Shown: positions 46,183 through 55,195, counted from the first letter of the stretch. The stretch: DNA of 64,000 nt from Xanthomonas massiliensis (GCF_900018785.1 NZ_FCOY01000006.1:558001-622000), one strand, 5' to 3'. The notes: generated from the letters alone by a model not told the origin. A program made the numbers and translations.

Positions 46183-46362
46183 ATGGGTAAGGGTGACCGC
46201 AAGACCGCCAAGGGCAAGCGCTACAGCTCCAGCTACGGCAACGCCCGCCGCCACGTGGTGAGCAAGGTGGCCGTGGGTGCCGCCGCGCCGGTGGCCAAGA
46301 AGACCGTGGTCAAGGCCGCCAAGAAGACCGTGGCCAAGAAGACGGTCGCCAAGGCCGGCTGA
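46183..46362 (+). CDS. 30S ribosomal protein THX (extended form)
   Basis: 59 residues, very basic. It starts GKGDRKTAKGKRYSSSYGN, the THX core that binds the head of the 30S subunit. The C-terminal half is Lys/Ala repeats (VAKKTVVKAAKKTVAKKTV), a tail also seen in xanthomonads. CAGGAGT precedes the ATG. A strong terminator follows 26 bases after the stop. Confidence 0.88.
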   Translation: MGKGDRKTAKGKRYSSSYGNARRHVVSKVAVGAAAPVAKKTVVKAAKKTVAKKTVAKAG

Positions 46363-46382
46363 GCCGGGCATTGCCCCTTGGG

Positions 46383-47732
46383 TCAAGAACGCGGCGCTTG
46401 CGCCGCGTTTTTTTTGCCGCCGCGATGGCCATCCCCAGCGGCGGCGTCCCCGCGCAGCGACGGCGTCAGCGCGGGCAGCAGGCGGTCGGGATCGCCATCA
46501 TTGCGGGCCGCCGGGATCTGCAGCAGCCGGGCCAGCAGCGGGTAGACGTCGACGTTGTCGAATCCCGGCAGCACGAGGCCGCGGGCGAACGAGGGCCCGC
46601 GGGCGATGAACACCGCGCGCATCGAGGGCAGCGCCGGATCGTAGCCGTGCGAGCCGCGCACGGTGCCGGCGGCCAGGCGCCGGGCCGCCAGGTCCGGCTT
46701 CACCGCGTCCCAGCCTTCGTCCATCTGGCACACGATCGGCGGGATGCGCGGATCGGTGCCGTAGTGCCAGCGCGCCGGCAGCTGGCCGCGGCGCCAGCAG
46801 GCGTAGTGGGCGTGGCGACCGAGCAGGGCGCGCTCGGCGTCGGCCTCGCGGCCGGGGAGCGGCCGGAAGCCGACCGACTGGCCCGGCGAGACCGCCGCGG
46901 CGACGGCGGCCGGCACCATGTCGGTCACCGCGATCACCTGGCCGGCGGGCACGGTGGCCATGCCGTGGTCGGACACGACGACCACGTCCACCGCCTCCTC
47001 CAGCCCGGCCGCATGCAGGCCCCGGACCAGCCGGCCGATGCCGGCGTCCACCTCGCGCACCGCCTGCGCGTACTCGGGCGACTGCGGGCCATGCTCGTGG
47101 CCGGCATGATCGACCTGGTCGAAATACAGGGTCGCCAGCCGCGGCCGTTCGCCCGGCGGCTCGCGCAGCCAGCCCAGTACCTGGTCGACCCGGGCGTCGA
47201 TCGGCACGCGGGCATCGAAGGGCTGCCAGCGGGTGGGGCGCACGCCGTCGATGGCGGCCTCGCTGCCGGGCCAGGACCAGGTATAGGCGCGCGCACCGGC
47301 CTGGATCACGCCCACCCACAGCGGCTGTCCGCCCCACCAGCGTCCATCGCCGACGGCCTGGCGGTCGGTCAGGCTGAACTCGCCCAGTGCGTCGTCGTGC
47401 ATCGCGTTGTTGACGATGCCGTGGTGGTCCGGGCGCAGCCCGGTGACGAGCGTGTAGTGGTTGGGGAAGGTCAGCGACGGATAGGACGGGGTCATCCAGC
47501 GCGCACGCACCCCGCCAGCGGCCAGCGCGGCGAGGTTCGGCGCCTGCGCGGCGGTGACCGCGTCGGCACGCAGCCCGTCGATGGAGACCAGCAGCACGGT
47601 GGCCGGCGGCGTCCCGGCCGGCATCGCCGTGGCCGCGGCGGGCAGTGGCAAAACGGGCGGCCGGGACGGCGTGGCGCAGGCGGCCAGCAGCAGGGCGCAG
47701 GCCGCGCCCGCCAGGAAACGGGGGGATGTCAT
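46383..47732 (-). CDS. Nucleotide pyrophosphatase/phosphodiesterase-type lipoprotein
   Basis: 449 residues. The N-terminus has a lipobox (LLAAC, C19). The alkaline-phosphatase-superfamily metal site is readable: D52 in SIDGLRAD, nucleophile T88 in SYPSLTFPNHYTLVTG, then DQVDHAGHEHG, SDHGM and GSHGYDP. This is the NPP pattern, cleaving nucleotide pyrophosphates or phosphodiesters outside the cytoplasm. The last residues (GGKKNAAQAPRS) are encoded by the THX terminator on the other strand. Confidence 0.88.
   Translation of the reverse strand: MTSPRFLAGAACALLLAACATPSRPPVLPLPAAATAMPAGTPPATVLLVSIDGLRADAVTAAQAPNLAALAAGGVRARWMTPSYPSLTFPNHYTLVTGLRPDHHGIVNNAMHDDALGEFSLTDRQAVGDGRWWGGQPLWVGVIQAGARAYTWSWPGSEAAIDGVRPTRWQPFDARVPIDARVDQVLGWLREPPGERPRLATLYFDQVDHAGHEHGPQSPEYAQAVREVDAGIGRLVRGLHAAGLEEAVDVVVVSDHGMATVPAGQVIAVTDMVPAAVAAAVSPGQSVGFRPLPGREADAERALLGRHAHYACWRRGQLPARWHYGTDPRIPPIVCQMDEGWDAVKPDLAARRLAAGTVRGSHGYDPALPSMRAVFIARGPSFARGLVLPGFDNVDVYPLLARLLQIPAARNDGDPDRLLPALTPSLRGDAAAGDGHRGGKKNAAQAPRS
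46388..46415 (+). terminator. Terminator of the THX gene
   Basis: AACGCGGCGC and GCGCCGCGTT pair perfectly around TT, and T-residues continue for eight bases. It lies inside the last codons of the convergent phosphodiesterase gene. Confidence 0.88.
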
Positions 47733-47774
47733 GGCCGCCGATGATAGCGGCCGTGGATGACGCCCGCGGGTCGG

Positions 47775-48299
47775 TCAGCGGCAGTGGGTGGCGGCCGTCG
47801 CCGCGGCGGCGGCGTGCTGCAGGGCGTGGCCTTCCAGCGCCAGCAGCGTGGCCTTGGCGGCGAGGCCGCCGGCGAACCCGGTCAGCCGGCCGTCGCGGCC
47901 GATCACGCGATGGCAGGGGACCACGATGGCCAGCGGGTTGCGGCCGTTGGCCGCGCCGACCGCGCGCACCGCGGCCGGGCGGCCGATCCGCGCGGCCAGC
48001 TGGGCGTAGCTCGTGGTGGCGCCGAAGGGCACCTGCCGCAATGCCCGCCACACCTCGTGCTGGAACGGCGTGCCCTGCGGCGCCAGCGGCAGGTCGAAGT
48101 CGCGACGGCGGCCGTGCAGGAACGCCAGGAACTGGTCGCGAAACGGCGCCAGCGCCGCCGGGTCGTGCCTCCAGCCGGTCATGTCCGGCGCATGGCGGGC
48201 GTGCTCGAACACGACGTGGCGCAGGCCGGCGCCGTCGATGGCCAGGACCAGGGGGCCGACCGGGCTGTCGAAGCGGTCGTAGTACAGGGACGGGTTCAT
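47775..48299 (-). CDS. ogt: Methylated-DNA--protein-cysteine methyltransferase
   Basis: 174 residues. The acceptor Cys is C129 in VVPCHRVIG, with GTPFQHEVWRAL before it and an Ala/His tail. It transfers methyl groups from O6-methylguanine to itself. Its ATG overlaps the stop of the Ada-AlkA gene by 4 bases (ATGA), so the two are translated together. Confidence 0.95.
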   Translation of the reverse strand: MNPSLYYDRFDSPVGPLVLAIDGAGLRHVVFEHARHAPDMTGWRHDPAALAPFRDQFLAFLHGRRRDFDLPLAPQGTPFQHEVWRALRQVPFGATTSYAQLAARIGRPAAVRAVGAANGRNPLAIVVPCHRVIGRDGRLTGFAGGLAAKATLLALEGHALQHAAAAATAATHCR

Positions 48300-49771
48300 G
48301 CGAGGTTCCTCGGCACGGAATCGGGAACGCCGTGCCACAGGTGCAGCACGGCATAGGCGCGCCACGGGCGCCAGGCCTGCGAGCGGGCCTGGGCCGTGGC
48401 CGCCGTGAGCGGACCGCCGGCGCCGAGGGCGCGGCGCAGGACCAGGTCGGCGGCGGGAAAGGCGTCCGGCTCGCCCAGGCGCAGGGCGATGTAGTGGGCG
48501 GTCCATTCGCCGATGCCGGGCAGGGCGCTGCAGGCCGCGACGAGCCGCTCCAGCGGCTGGCCGCCGCGCAGGTCCAGCCTGCCGTCGGCGCAGGCCGCCG
48601 CCAGCGCGCGCAGCGTGGCGGCGCGGCTGCGCGGCAGCCCCAGCGCCTCCAGCGGGGCCTGGTGCAGGCTGTCCGGGGTCGGGAAGGCGCGGTCCAGCCC
48701 CGGCGCCGCGGCGGCCAGCGGCCGGCCATGGCGTTCGACCAGGCGTGCGGCCAGCGTGGTCGCCGCGGCCACCGAGACCTGCTGGCCGAGCACCGCGCGC
48801 ACGGCGATCTCGAAGCCGTCCCAGGCCCCGGGTACGCGCAGGCCGGGCCGGGCCCGCACGGAGGGCGCCAGCAGCGGGTCGGCGGCGAGCGTGGCGTTCA
48901 CCGCGGCGGGATCGGCATCCAGGTCGAACAGCCGGCGCACGCCCCGCACCAGCGCCGGGATGGCGCGGGGATCGGGCACGCCGCCGATGTGCAGGCGCAG
49001 CTCGTCGCGGCGCGGTACGGCCTGCACGCACAGGGTGAGCGCACGGTCGCCTATCGCCACGACCCGCTCGTAGCGGTCGCTGCCGACGCGCTCGATGCCG
49101 GGGATGGCGCGGCGGCGCAGGAATGCGAGCAGCGCGGGGAAATCCAGCGGCGGGCGGTAGGCCAGGCGCAGCACCAGCCCCTCCCGGTGCCCGGGGATGG
49201 CCGGTCGCTGCCGGCGCAGGGCCGTGGGCGGCATCCCGCAGCCGGCCAGGAACGCGGCATTGAAGCGGCGCAGGCTGTTGAAGCCGGCGGCCAGGGCCAC
49301 CTGGGTGACCGGCAGCGCGGTCTCGGTCAGCAGCTGCTTGGCCAGCAGCAGCCGGCGCGTGGCGTGCACCTGCACCGGCGTGGCGCCGAGCCGGTGCACG
49401 AAGATCCGCTGCAGCTGGCGCGCGCCGACGCCGACCCCGGCCGCCAGCCCGGCCATGCCGCCGTCCTGGAGCACGCCTTCGCCGATCAGCGCCAGTGCCT
49501 GGCGCAGGGCGGCCTCGTCATGGCGTTGCCAGGCCGGCGGCGACAGTTCCGGGCGGCAACGCAGGCACGGGCGGTAGCCGGCGGCGGATGCCGCCGCGGC
49601 GCTGGGGTAGTAGCGCACGTTGTCCGGGCGCGGCGCGGGGGCCGGGCATACCGGGCGGCAGTAGATCCCGGTACTGCGCACCGCGGTGAAGAACAGGCCG
49701 TCGAAGCGCGCGTCGCGGGCCAGGCGGGCACGTTCGCAGACGGAGCGGTCGGGCAGGGCGGAGGCGTCCAT
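48296..49771 (-). CDS. Ada-AlkA fusion: methyl-sensing regulator and 3-methyladenine DNA glycosylase
   Basis: 491 residues. The Ada N-domain zinc Cys residues are C38, C42, C69 and C72; an AraC-type double helix-turn-helix follows (VTQVALAAGFNSLRRFNAAF); the C-terminal half is AlkA with its HhH motif (LPGIGEWTAHYIALR) and catalytic Asp region (PDAFPAAD). It senses methyl phosphotriesters, activates repair genes and excises alkylated bases. The Ada methyltransferase half is absent but supplied by ogt next door. Start chosen at MDASALPDRSVC. Confidence 0.94.
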   Translation of the reverse strand: MDASALPDRSVCERARLARDARFDGLFFTAVRSTGIYCRPVCPAPAPRPDNVRYYPSAAAASAAGYRPCLRCRPELSPPAWQRHDEAALRQALALIGEGVLQDGGMAGLAAGVGVGARQLQRIFVHRLGATPVQVHATRRLLLAKQLLTETALPVTQVALAAGFNSLRRFNAAFLAGCGMPPTALRRQRPAIPGHREGLVLRLAYRPPLDFPALLAFLRRRAIPGIERVGSDRYERVVAIGDRALTLCVQAVPRRDELRLHIGGVPDPRAIPALVRGVRRLFDLDADPAAVNATLAADPLLAPSVRARPGLRVPGAWDGFEIAVRAVLGQQVSVAAATTLAARLVERHGRPLAAAAPGLDRAFPTPDSLHQAPLEALGLPRSRAATLRALAAACADGRLDLRGGQPLERLVAACSALPGIGEWTAHYIALRLGEPDAFPAADLVLRRALGAGGPLTAATAQARSQAWRPWRAYAVLHLWHGVPDSVPRNLA

Positions 49772-49907
49772 GGCCGGCAGTCTATGCCGCCGTCGCGGGC
49801 GGCACTGGCCGTTTCCGGACATGGGCCTGGCGGATTCAGGAGGGATTGCGTCCGCCCGGATGCGGCGGCACTAGACTGCCCGCATCTTCTCCGTGGCCGC
49901 CCTGCCG

Positions 49908-51041
49908 ATGTGCTTTTCCCGCTGGTCCCGCTGGCTGTCGTGCCTGCTCGCGCTGCTGGCGGCCTGTTCGCGCACGCCGGAAACGCCGGCCCCGGCCGGG
50001 GTCCTCGCCCAGGCGGCGGTGGACGGCGACCACATGGTGTCCATCGACATGCAGGTGCCGGCCCCGGCTCCGTTGCCGGCCGCCGACAAGGGGCAATGGC
50101 CGGCGGCCGAGCTGCAGAACGGCCAGGCCTGGATATCCTGCGCCACCGACTACACCGGCGACGGCGGCGACGGCACCGCGGTGGCGGCGCTGGACCACGA
50201 CACCCTGCACGATGCGCTCGCGCCGTGCGCCGACGGCGGGCTGCTGCGGCTGCGCTACGCCGGCAAGATCAACGACGGCTTCGCCGAGCTGGTGCGCCGG
50301 GTGGCGCTGCTGGCCGACGCGGCGCACATCGACCACCGCATCCTCGACCTGGACTCCAGCGGCGGCCAGGTCGAGTCGGCGGTGCGGGCGGGCGACGCCA
50401 TCGGCGAGTCGGGCTGGACCATATGGGTGCGCGAGGGCTCGATCTGCCACAGCGCCTGCGTGTTCGTGCTCGCCGCCGGCGACAACCGGCTGATCGCCGG
50501 CCAGGTCGGCATCCACCGGATGATGCGCATCAGCTCCACCGCCACCTCGCGCGCCGAGCTCAACCGCGAGCTGCAGGAGGTCTACGCCAACGTCAAGGAC
50601 TACCTGCAGCGCAACGGCGTGGCGGTGGCGGTGGCCGACCTGATGATGACCGTGCCCAACCGCAGCGTGCGCCTGCTCACCCACGAGGAACTGCGCGAAT
50701 ACGGCTTGGACGGCACCAACGCCGTGCAGGACGACCTCGACCGGATCCGCCAGATGCGCAAGTGCGGCGAGGATTTCGTGCGCCGCAAGGACGCCTTCCT
50801 GGCCGCCTTCGAGCGCCAGTGCCGCAAGGAGCAGGCCGACGTGGACGCGGTCACCACCTGCGGCCAGGCCCTCAAGCAGCGCTTCGGCTTTCCCGATCCG
50901 GGCTGCCCGCAGGAGAGCCCGCTGGCCGAGGCCGACGATCCGCTGGCGCTGCCGCGGCCGGTGCATGCGGTGGCCGGCACGACCGAGGCGGCGCCCGCGT
51001 CCGCCGCCGTCCCGGCATCCGCGCCGGCCCCGGGCGGCTGA
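49908..51041 (+). CDS. COG3904-like periplasmic lipoprotein with ClpP/crotonase-like core
   Basis: About 377 residues from the ATG; a GTG 15 bases earlier is possible. The lipobox is LLAAC (C20). The core carries ILDLDSSGGQVESAVRAGDAI and ICHSACVFVLAAGDNR, the pattern of a ClpP-like fold with a possible Ser nucleophile after HSAC. IHRM follows. This matches COG3904 periplasmic proteins of unknown function; a peptidase role is only inferred. The C-terminus is Ala/Pro-rich. TAGACT (49872-49877) may be the -10. Confidence 0.68.
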   Translation: MCFSRWSRWLSCLLALLAACSRTPETPAPAGVLAQAAVDGDHMVSIDMQVPAPAPLPAADKGQWPAAELQNGQAWISCATDYTGDGGDGTAVAALDHDTLHDALAPCADGGLLRLRYAGKINDGFAELVRRVALLADAAHIDHRILDLDSSGGQVESAVRAGDAIGESGWTIWVREGSICHSACVFVLAAGDNRLIAGQVGIHRMMRISSTATSRAELNRELQEVYANVKDYLQRNGVAVAVADLMMTVPNRSVRLLTHEELREYGLDGTNAVQDDLDRIRQMRKCGEDFVRRKDAFLAAFERQCRKEQADVDAVTTCGQALKQRFGFPDPGCPQESPLAEADDPLALPRPVHAVAGTTEAAPASAAVPASAPAPGG

Positions 51042-51109
51042 GGGCGTGCACGCGGCCGTCCCGCGCGGCCCGCTAGACTCGCGCCCTCGACGGCCCGACC
51101 ATTATCGCC

Positions 51110-51637
51110 ATGCGCCCGATTCGCCCGTTGTTGCTGCCCGCCTGCGTGTTGCTGGTGTTGCCCGTGCTGGCACCGGCGCAGGCCCCGTCCACGCCTGCGC
51201 CGGCCCGGGTCGCGGTACCGGCGGCCGGCGGCGCGGCCACGGCCGGCCAGCAGGCGGCGCTGCAGCGCCAGGACGCGGAAATGACCCGCGCGGCGCTGAA
51301 GGCGGCGCAGATGATCGATGGCGGCCAGGTCGCGGCGCTGTGGGACGGCGCCTCGCCGGTGGTGCGCAAGGCGGTCACGCGCGAGGCGTTCCTGGCGGCG
51401 GTGCAGCAGGCGCGGGCGCAGGTCGGCGCGCTGGTGGGCCGTGGCCAGGCCTCGGTGAGCCGGACCCGCTTCGGGCCCGGCGCGCAGGTGCCGGAGGGCC
51501 TGTACGTCAACGTGAGTTTCGCCACCCGCTTCGCCAACGCGCCACGGCCGGTGCGCGAGCTGGTGTCCTTCCGCCTGGACGAGGACAAGGTCTGGCGCCT
51601 GTCCGGCTACAACCTGCGGGTCCCGCCGCGTTCCTGA
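51110..51637 (+). CDS. Secreted DUF4019-domain protein
   Basis: 175 residues. The signal peptide (LLLPACVLLVLPVLAPAQA) is followed by a low-complexity Ala/Pro part and DUF4019 at about 60-170 (LWDGASPVVRKAVTREAF, ELVSFRLDEDKVWRLSGY). Function unknown. TAGACT at 51074-51079 is a possible -10. MAPEG, UbiM and MscS genes follow on the same strand. Confidence 0.75.
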   Translation: MRPIRPLLLPACVLLVLPVLAPAQAPSTPAPARVAVPAAGGAATAGQQAALQRQDAEMTRAALKAAQMIDGGQVAALWDGASPVVRKAVTREAFLAAVQQARAQVGALVGRGQASVSRTRFGPGAQVPEGLYVNVSFATRFANAPRPVRELVSFRLDEDKVWRLSGYNLRVPPRS

Positions 51638-51670
51638 GCGCGGCGACCGGCGACAACGGAGACGAAGCGC

Positions 51671-52072
51671 ATGGCGATCGAATTGAGGATGCTGGGCTGG
51701 GCGATGGTGCTGGGCCTGCTGCAACTGGGCCTGGCCTCGGTGATGGCCACCCGCCAGCGCGGAGCGGCCTGGAATGCAGGCCCGCGCGATGGCGCGGTCG
51801 CGCCGCTGCAAGGCGTGGCCGGGCGCCTGGAGCGGGCCTGGGCCAACTACCGCGAGACCTTCCCGCTGTTCGCCGCGGCGGTGCTGGCGGTGATGTTCGC
51901 CGGCGCCCAGGACGGGCGCAGCGCGCTGGCCGTGCAGCTGTACTTCTGGGCGCGGCTGGCCTATGTGCCGGTCTACGCGGCCGGCATCCCGTACCTGCGC
52001 AGCGCCATCTGGGCGGTGTCGATGGTCGGGGTGGTGCTGCTGCTGTGGTCGCTGCTGGCCGCCGCGGGCTGA
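51671..52072 (+). CDS. MAPEG family membrane protein
   Basis: 133 residues, four helices. ERAWANYRETFPLFAAAVL and RLAYVPVYAAGIPYLRS are typical of the bacterial MAPEG group. Eukaryotic relatives conjugate glutathione; bacterial roles are mostly unknown. It follows the DUF4019 gene by 33 bp and precedes ubiM by 70 bp. Confidence 0.85.
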   Translation: MAIELRMLGWAMVLGLLQLGLASVMATRQRGAAWNAGPRDGAVAPLQGVAGRLERAWANYRETFPLFAAAVLAVMFAGAQDGRSALAVQLYFWARLAYVPVYAAGIPYLRSAIWAVSMVGVVLLLWSLLAAAG

Positions 52073-52142
52073 TCCAGATCAACATGTCGCGCCGGCCGGC
52101 ACGCTAGGCTGCGCCGCCATCGCAGGGAACACGGAACTACGC

Positions 52143-53330
52143 ATGCAGAAGGTGGATGTACTCGTCGTCGGCGCCGGCCCGGTGGGCCTGAGCTTCGCCC
52201 GTTCGCTGGCCGGCTCGGGCCTTTCGCTGGCGCTGGTGGACCCGCAGCCGCGCGCGGCGCTGGCCGAGCCCGTCTTCGACGGGCGCGAGATCGCGCTGAC
52301 CCATGCCTCGCGCGCGATCATGGAGCGGCTGGGCCAGTGGGCGTTCCTGCCCGTCGAGGACATCTCCGCGCTGCGCGATGCGCGGGTGATGAACGGTTCC
52401 TCGCCGTTTGCGCTGACCTTCGCCGCGCAGCAGCGGCAGGGCGGCGACCTGGGCTGGCTGGTGCCCAACCACCTGATCCGCCGCAGCGCCTGGCAGGCCG
52501 TGCAGGGCCAGGCCGGCCTGGAACTGCTGGACGGGTGCGCGGTCACCGCGCTGGCGCCGGGCCCGACCCACACCGAGGCGACGCTGTCCGACGGCCGGGT
52601 GCTGTCGGCGCGGCTGGTGGTCGCCGCCGACAGCCGCTTCTCCGGCACCCGCCGGATGATGGGCATCGGCGCGCAGATGCGCGATTTCGGCAAGACCATG
52701 CTGGTGTGCCGCATGCGCCACGCGCTGCCGCACCACCATGCTGCCTGGGAATGGTTCGGCTACGGCAAGACCCTGGCCCTGCTGCCGCTCAACGGCGAGC
52801 GCGCCGGCGCGGTGGTGACGCTGCCGCCGCGGGCGGTGGAGACGCTGCTGGCGATGGACGAGGCGACCTTCGGCACCGCCATCACCCGCCTGTTCGAGCA
52901 CCGGCTGGGGCCGATGACCCAGGAGGGCAGCCGTCATGCCTATCCGCTGGTCGGCGTCTACGCCCACCGTTTCGTCGGGCCGCGCTACGCGCTCATCGGC
53001 GATGCCGCGGTCGGCATGCACCCGGTCACCGCGCACGGCTTCAACTTCGGCCTGCAGAGCCAGGAGCGGCTGTCGCGCGCGCTGCTGGCCGCGGCCCGCG
53101 GTGGCGGCGACATCGCCGACGCGGCGCTGCTGGCCGGCTACGAACGCGCGCACCGGCGCGCCACCCGGCCGCTGTACGAGGCCACCAACGCCATCGCCGC
53201 GCTCTACACCGACGATCGCCTGCCGGCGCGCGCGCTGCGCAACGCCGCGCTGCGCCTGGCCAACGGCGTGGCGCCGTTCAAGCGCGCCATCGCCGCGCAC
53301 CTGACCCAGCGCGGTGCGCAGCTCCACTGA
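52143..53330 (+). CDS. ubiM: UbiH/UbiF/UbiM-type flavin monooxygenase of ubiquinone synthesis
   Basis: 395 residues. The FAD motif VVGAGPVGLSFA starts at residue 9, and the second FAD motif IGDAAVGMHPVTAHGFNFGLQ has D287. This is the ubiquinone ring hydroxylase family. The xanthomonad member next to such genes is usually named UbiM (5-demethoxyubiquinol-8 5-hydroxylase); I use that symbol with reserve, as ring specificity cannot be read from motifs. Confidence 0.78.
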   Translation: MQKVDVLVVGAGPVGLSFARSLAGSGLSLALVDPQPRAALAEPVFDGREIALTHASRAIMERLGQWAFLPVEDISALRDARVMNGSSPFALTFAAQQRQGGDLGWLVPNHLIRRSAWQAVQGQAGLELLDGCAVTALAPGPTHTEATLSDGRVLSARLVVAADSRFSGTRRMMGIGAQMRDFGKTMLVCRMRHALPHHHAAWEWFGYGKTLALLPLNGERAGAVVTLPPRAVETLLAMDEATFGTAITRLFEHRLGPMTQEGSRHAYPLVGVYAHRFVGPRYALIGDAAVGMHPVTAHGFNFGLQSQERLSRALLAAARGGGDIADAALLAGYERAHRRATRPLYEATNAIAALYTDDRLPARALRNAALRLANGVAPFKRAIAAHLTQRGAQLH

Positions 53331-53444
53331 CACGCCCGCCGGCAGGCGTTGACCGGGCATTGACCCGGTCGCGGCGGGACGGCCACTAGAATCGGCCACG
53401 GAAGCGCGCGCAGGCAGGCGTCGCGCAGGCATCGCGGGATCGTC

Positions 53445-54641
53445 GTGAAGAATTGGAAGAGCTGGCTGTCGCCGTCGGATTGGCTGCCGTTGCTGTATGC
53501 GCTGGGCGCGCTGGCGGTCACCGCGTTCCTGATCTGGGCATGGTGGAAGGGGCTGGAGAAGTTCAGCGGGCGCGTGCGCGACTGGAAGGGCACGCGCATC
53601 CGCGACATCCGCTTCCAGCGCGTGGTGCTGCTGGGCGAGGACCGCATCGTGGCCCTGCTGCGCACGCTGCTGGCCGGGGTGCGCTGGCTGGGCGCGCTGT
53701 GGATGCTGGGCGTGTGGCTGATCGTGGCGCTGCACTTCTTCCCGTCCACCCAGCTGATGGAGACCCAGCTTCTCGACGCCATCGCCGACCCGATGGCCGA
53801 GGTCGCGCTGGGCGTGGTGCGCTACATCCCCAAGCTGCTGTTCATCGTGTTCGCGGTGCTGGTGGTGCGCGTGCTGCTGCGCGGCGTCCACTTCTTCTTC
53901 CACCAGGTCTCGCTGGGCAACGTGCGCTTCCGCGGGTTCCACCCGGACTGGGCCGAGCCCACCTACCAGCTGGCCAAGATGCTGGTGATCGTGTTCCTGG
54001 TGATCGTGATCTTCCCGTACCTGCCGGCGTCCAGCTCCGGCGCGTTCAAGGGCATCTCGGTGTTCCTCGGCGTGCTGGTGTCGCTGGGCTCGTCCTCGGC
54101 GGTGGGCAACATCGTCTCCGGCGTGGTGCTGACCTACATGCGCCCGTACAGGGTGGACGACTACGTGCGCATCGCCCAGACCGAGGGCCGGGTGATCGAG
54201 CGCAGCCTGCTGCTGACCCGCGTGCAGACCCCGCAGAACGAGATCGTCACCATCCCCAACGCGCAGATCCTGGCCGGGCAGATGGTCAACTACAGCGGCA
54301 TGGCGGCCGGCGACGGGGTGATCCTGCACATGCCGGTGGCGCTGGGCTACCAGGTGCCGTTCGCCAAGATCGAGCCGCTGCTGATGGAGGCGGTGCGGCG
54401 CACGCCGGAACTGGAGCAGACCCCGGCGCCGTACGTGATGCACGTGGGCCTGGACAACACCGTGGCGCGCTACGAGCTCAATGCCTACACCCGCAAGCCG
54501 CTGCGGCTGCCGTACATCTACTCGGACCTGCGCTTCAACGTGCAGGCGGTGTTCGCCGAGGCCGGCGTGGACCTGACCTCGCCGGTGTACTACCCGCGGC
54601 CGTCGCAGCTGGATATCCAGGAACGGCGGCCGTCGGCCTGA
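53445..54641 (+). CDS. MscS-family mechanosensitive ion channel
   Basis: 398 residues, GTG start. About four membrane segments lead to the MscS pore helix (FLGVLVSLGSSSAVGNIVSG) and the beta domain (YRVDDYVRI, TRVQTPQNEIVTIPNAQILA) with the C-terminal cage. It opens under membrane tension to release solutes. TAGAAT (53387-53392) is a possible -10; two TTGACC hexamers lie 11 bp apart further upstream. Confidence 0.92.
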   Translation: MKNWKSWLSPSDWLPLLYALGALAVTAFLIWAWWKGLEKFSGRVRDWKGTRIRDIRFQRVVLLGEDRIVALLRTLLAGVRWLGALWMLGVWLIVALHFFPSTQLMETQLLDAIADPMAEVALGVVRYIPKLLFIVFAVLVVRVLLRGVHFFFHQVSLGNVRFRGFHPDWAEPTYQLAKMLVIVFLVIVIFPYLPASSSGAFKGISVFLGVLVSLGSSSAVGNIVSGVVLTYMRPYRVDDYVRIAQTEGRVIERSLLLTRVQTPQNEIVTIPNAQILAGQMVNYSGMAAGDGVILHMPVALGYQVPFAKIEPLLMEAVRRTPELEQTPAPYVMHVGLDNTVARYELNAYTRKPLRLPYIYSDLRFNVQAVFAEAGVDLTSPVYYPRPSQLDIQERRPSA

Positions 54642-54795
54642 GCGATGCGATCGCCCGCGCTCGAAGCGGGCGATCCCGCCGCCGATGCGCCGCTCCTGCG
54701 GATGCCATCCGTGCCGTCGGCGCGTTGGGTCACCGGTTCCCGTGGAGGCCGGCGCGCATCCTCGGGGCCGAGCCGTACGACGCGTGATCGTGTTC

Positions 54796-54840
54796 GCCCA
54801 CGCCCACGCCCACGGCGGCACCGGCACCGGCACCGGCACC
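54796..54840. repeat. Two adjacent hexanucleotide repeats
   Basis: GCCCAC occurs three times (54796-54813), then GGCACC four times (54817-54840). They lie just past the conserved part of the S4-domain gene. Confidence 0.75.
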
Positions 54841-54881
54841 GGCAAGCTGCCGGGCGCGCGGCGGAGGAGGCGGGGGAGGCA

Positions 54882-55097
54882 GCCGGCGACCACGCGGATG
54901 CGCATGCCGTCCAGCTCCACGACCTGGCCGGCGCGGATCTTGGCGGTCTTGCGCAGTTCCTGCGCCCCGTCCACGTACACCGCGCCGCTGGCCACGATCG
55001 CCTTGCCCTGGCCGCCGCTGTCGGCGATGCCGGCCAGCTTGAGCAGCTGGTTGAGTTCGACGAAGTCGCGGTCCAGTTCGAAATCCAGGGTCTGCAT
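54882..55097 (-). CDS. S4-domain RNA-binding protein (YbcJ-like), 3' end unresolved
   Basis: The first 72 residues (MQTLDFELDRDFVELNQLL to IRVVAG) match YbcJ-type S4 proteins, normally about 70-75 residues. A stop is expected just after 54882, but the frame stays open to 52137 on the opposite strand of mscS and ubiM. One extra base in the GGGGG run at 54872-54876 would switch to a frame ending at 54730. A frameshift, sequencing error or lost stop is likely. The small domain binds structured RNA. Confidence 0.7.
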
Positions 55098-55195
55098 GGC
55101 GGGCGGGGACGGGAAGGAGCGGGACGGCGATTATCCTCCCGCGGCGGGTCCGGGCGGGCCCGCAGTCCGGTGGCCCGCCGCGCGTGGCGTCGCGC

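Noticed and set aside
53349-53392. Two TTGACC hexamers before mscS as -35 boxes
   Set aside because: The spacing to TAGAAT is 21 bp or more, too long for a standard promoter; kept only as a remark.
52137-54881. Minus-strand open frame of over 900 codons antisense to mscS and ubiM
   Set aside because: It is the continuation of the S4 gene frame without a stop and has no domain of its own; mscS and ubiM on the other strand are clearly real. High GC leaves antisense frames open.
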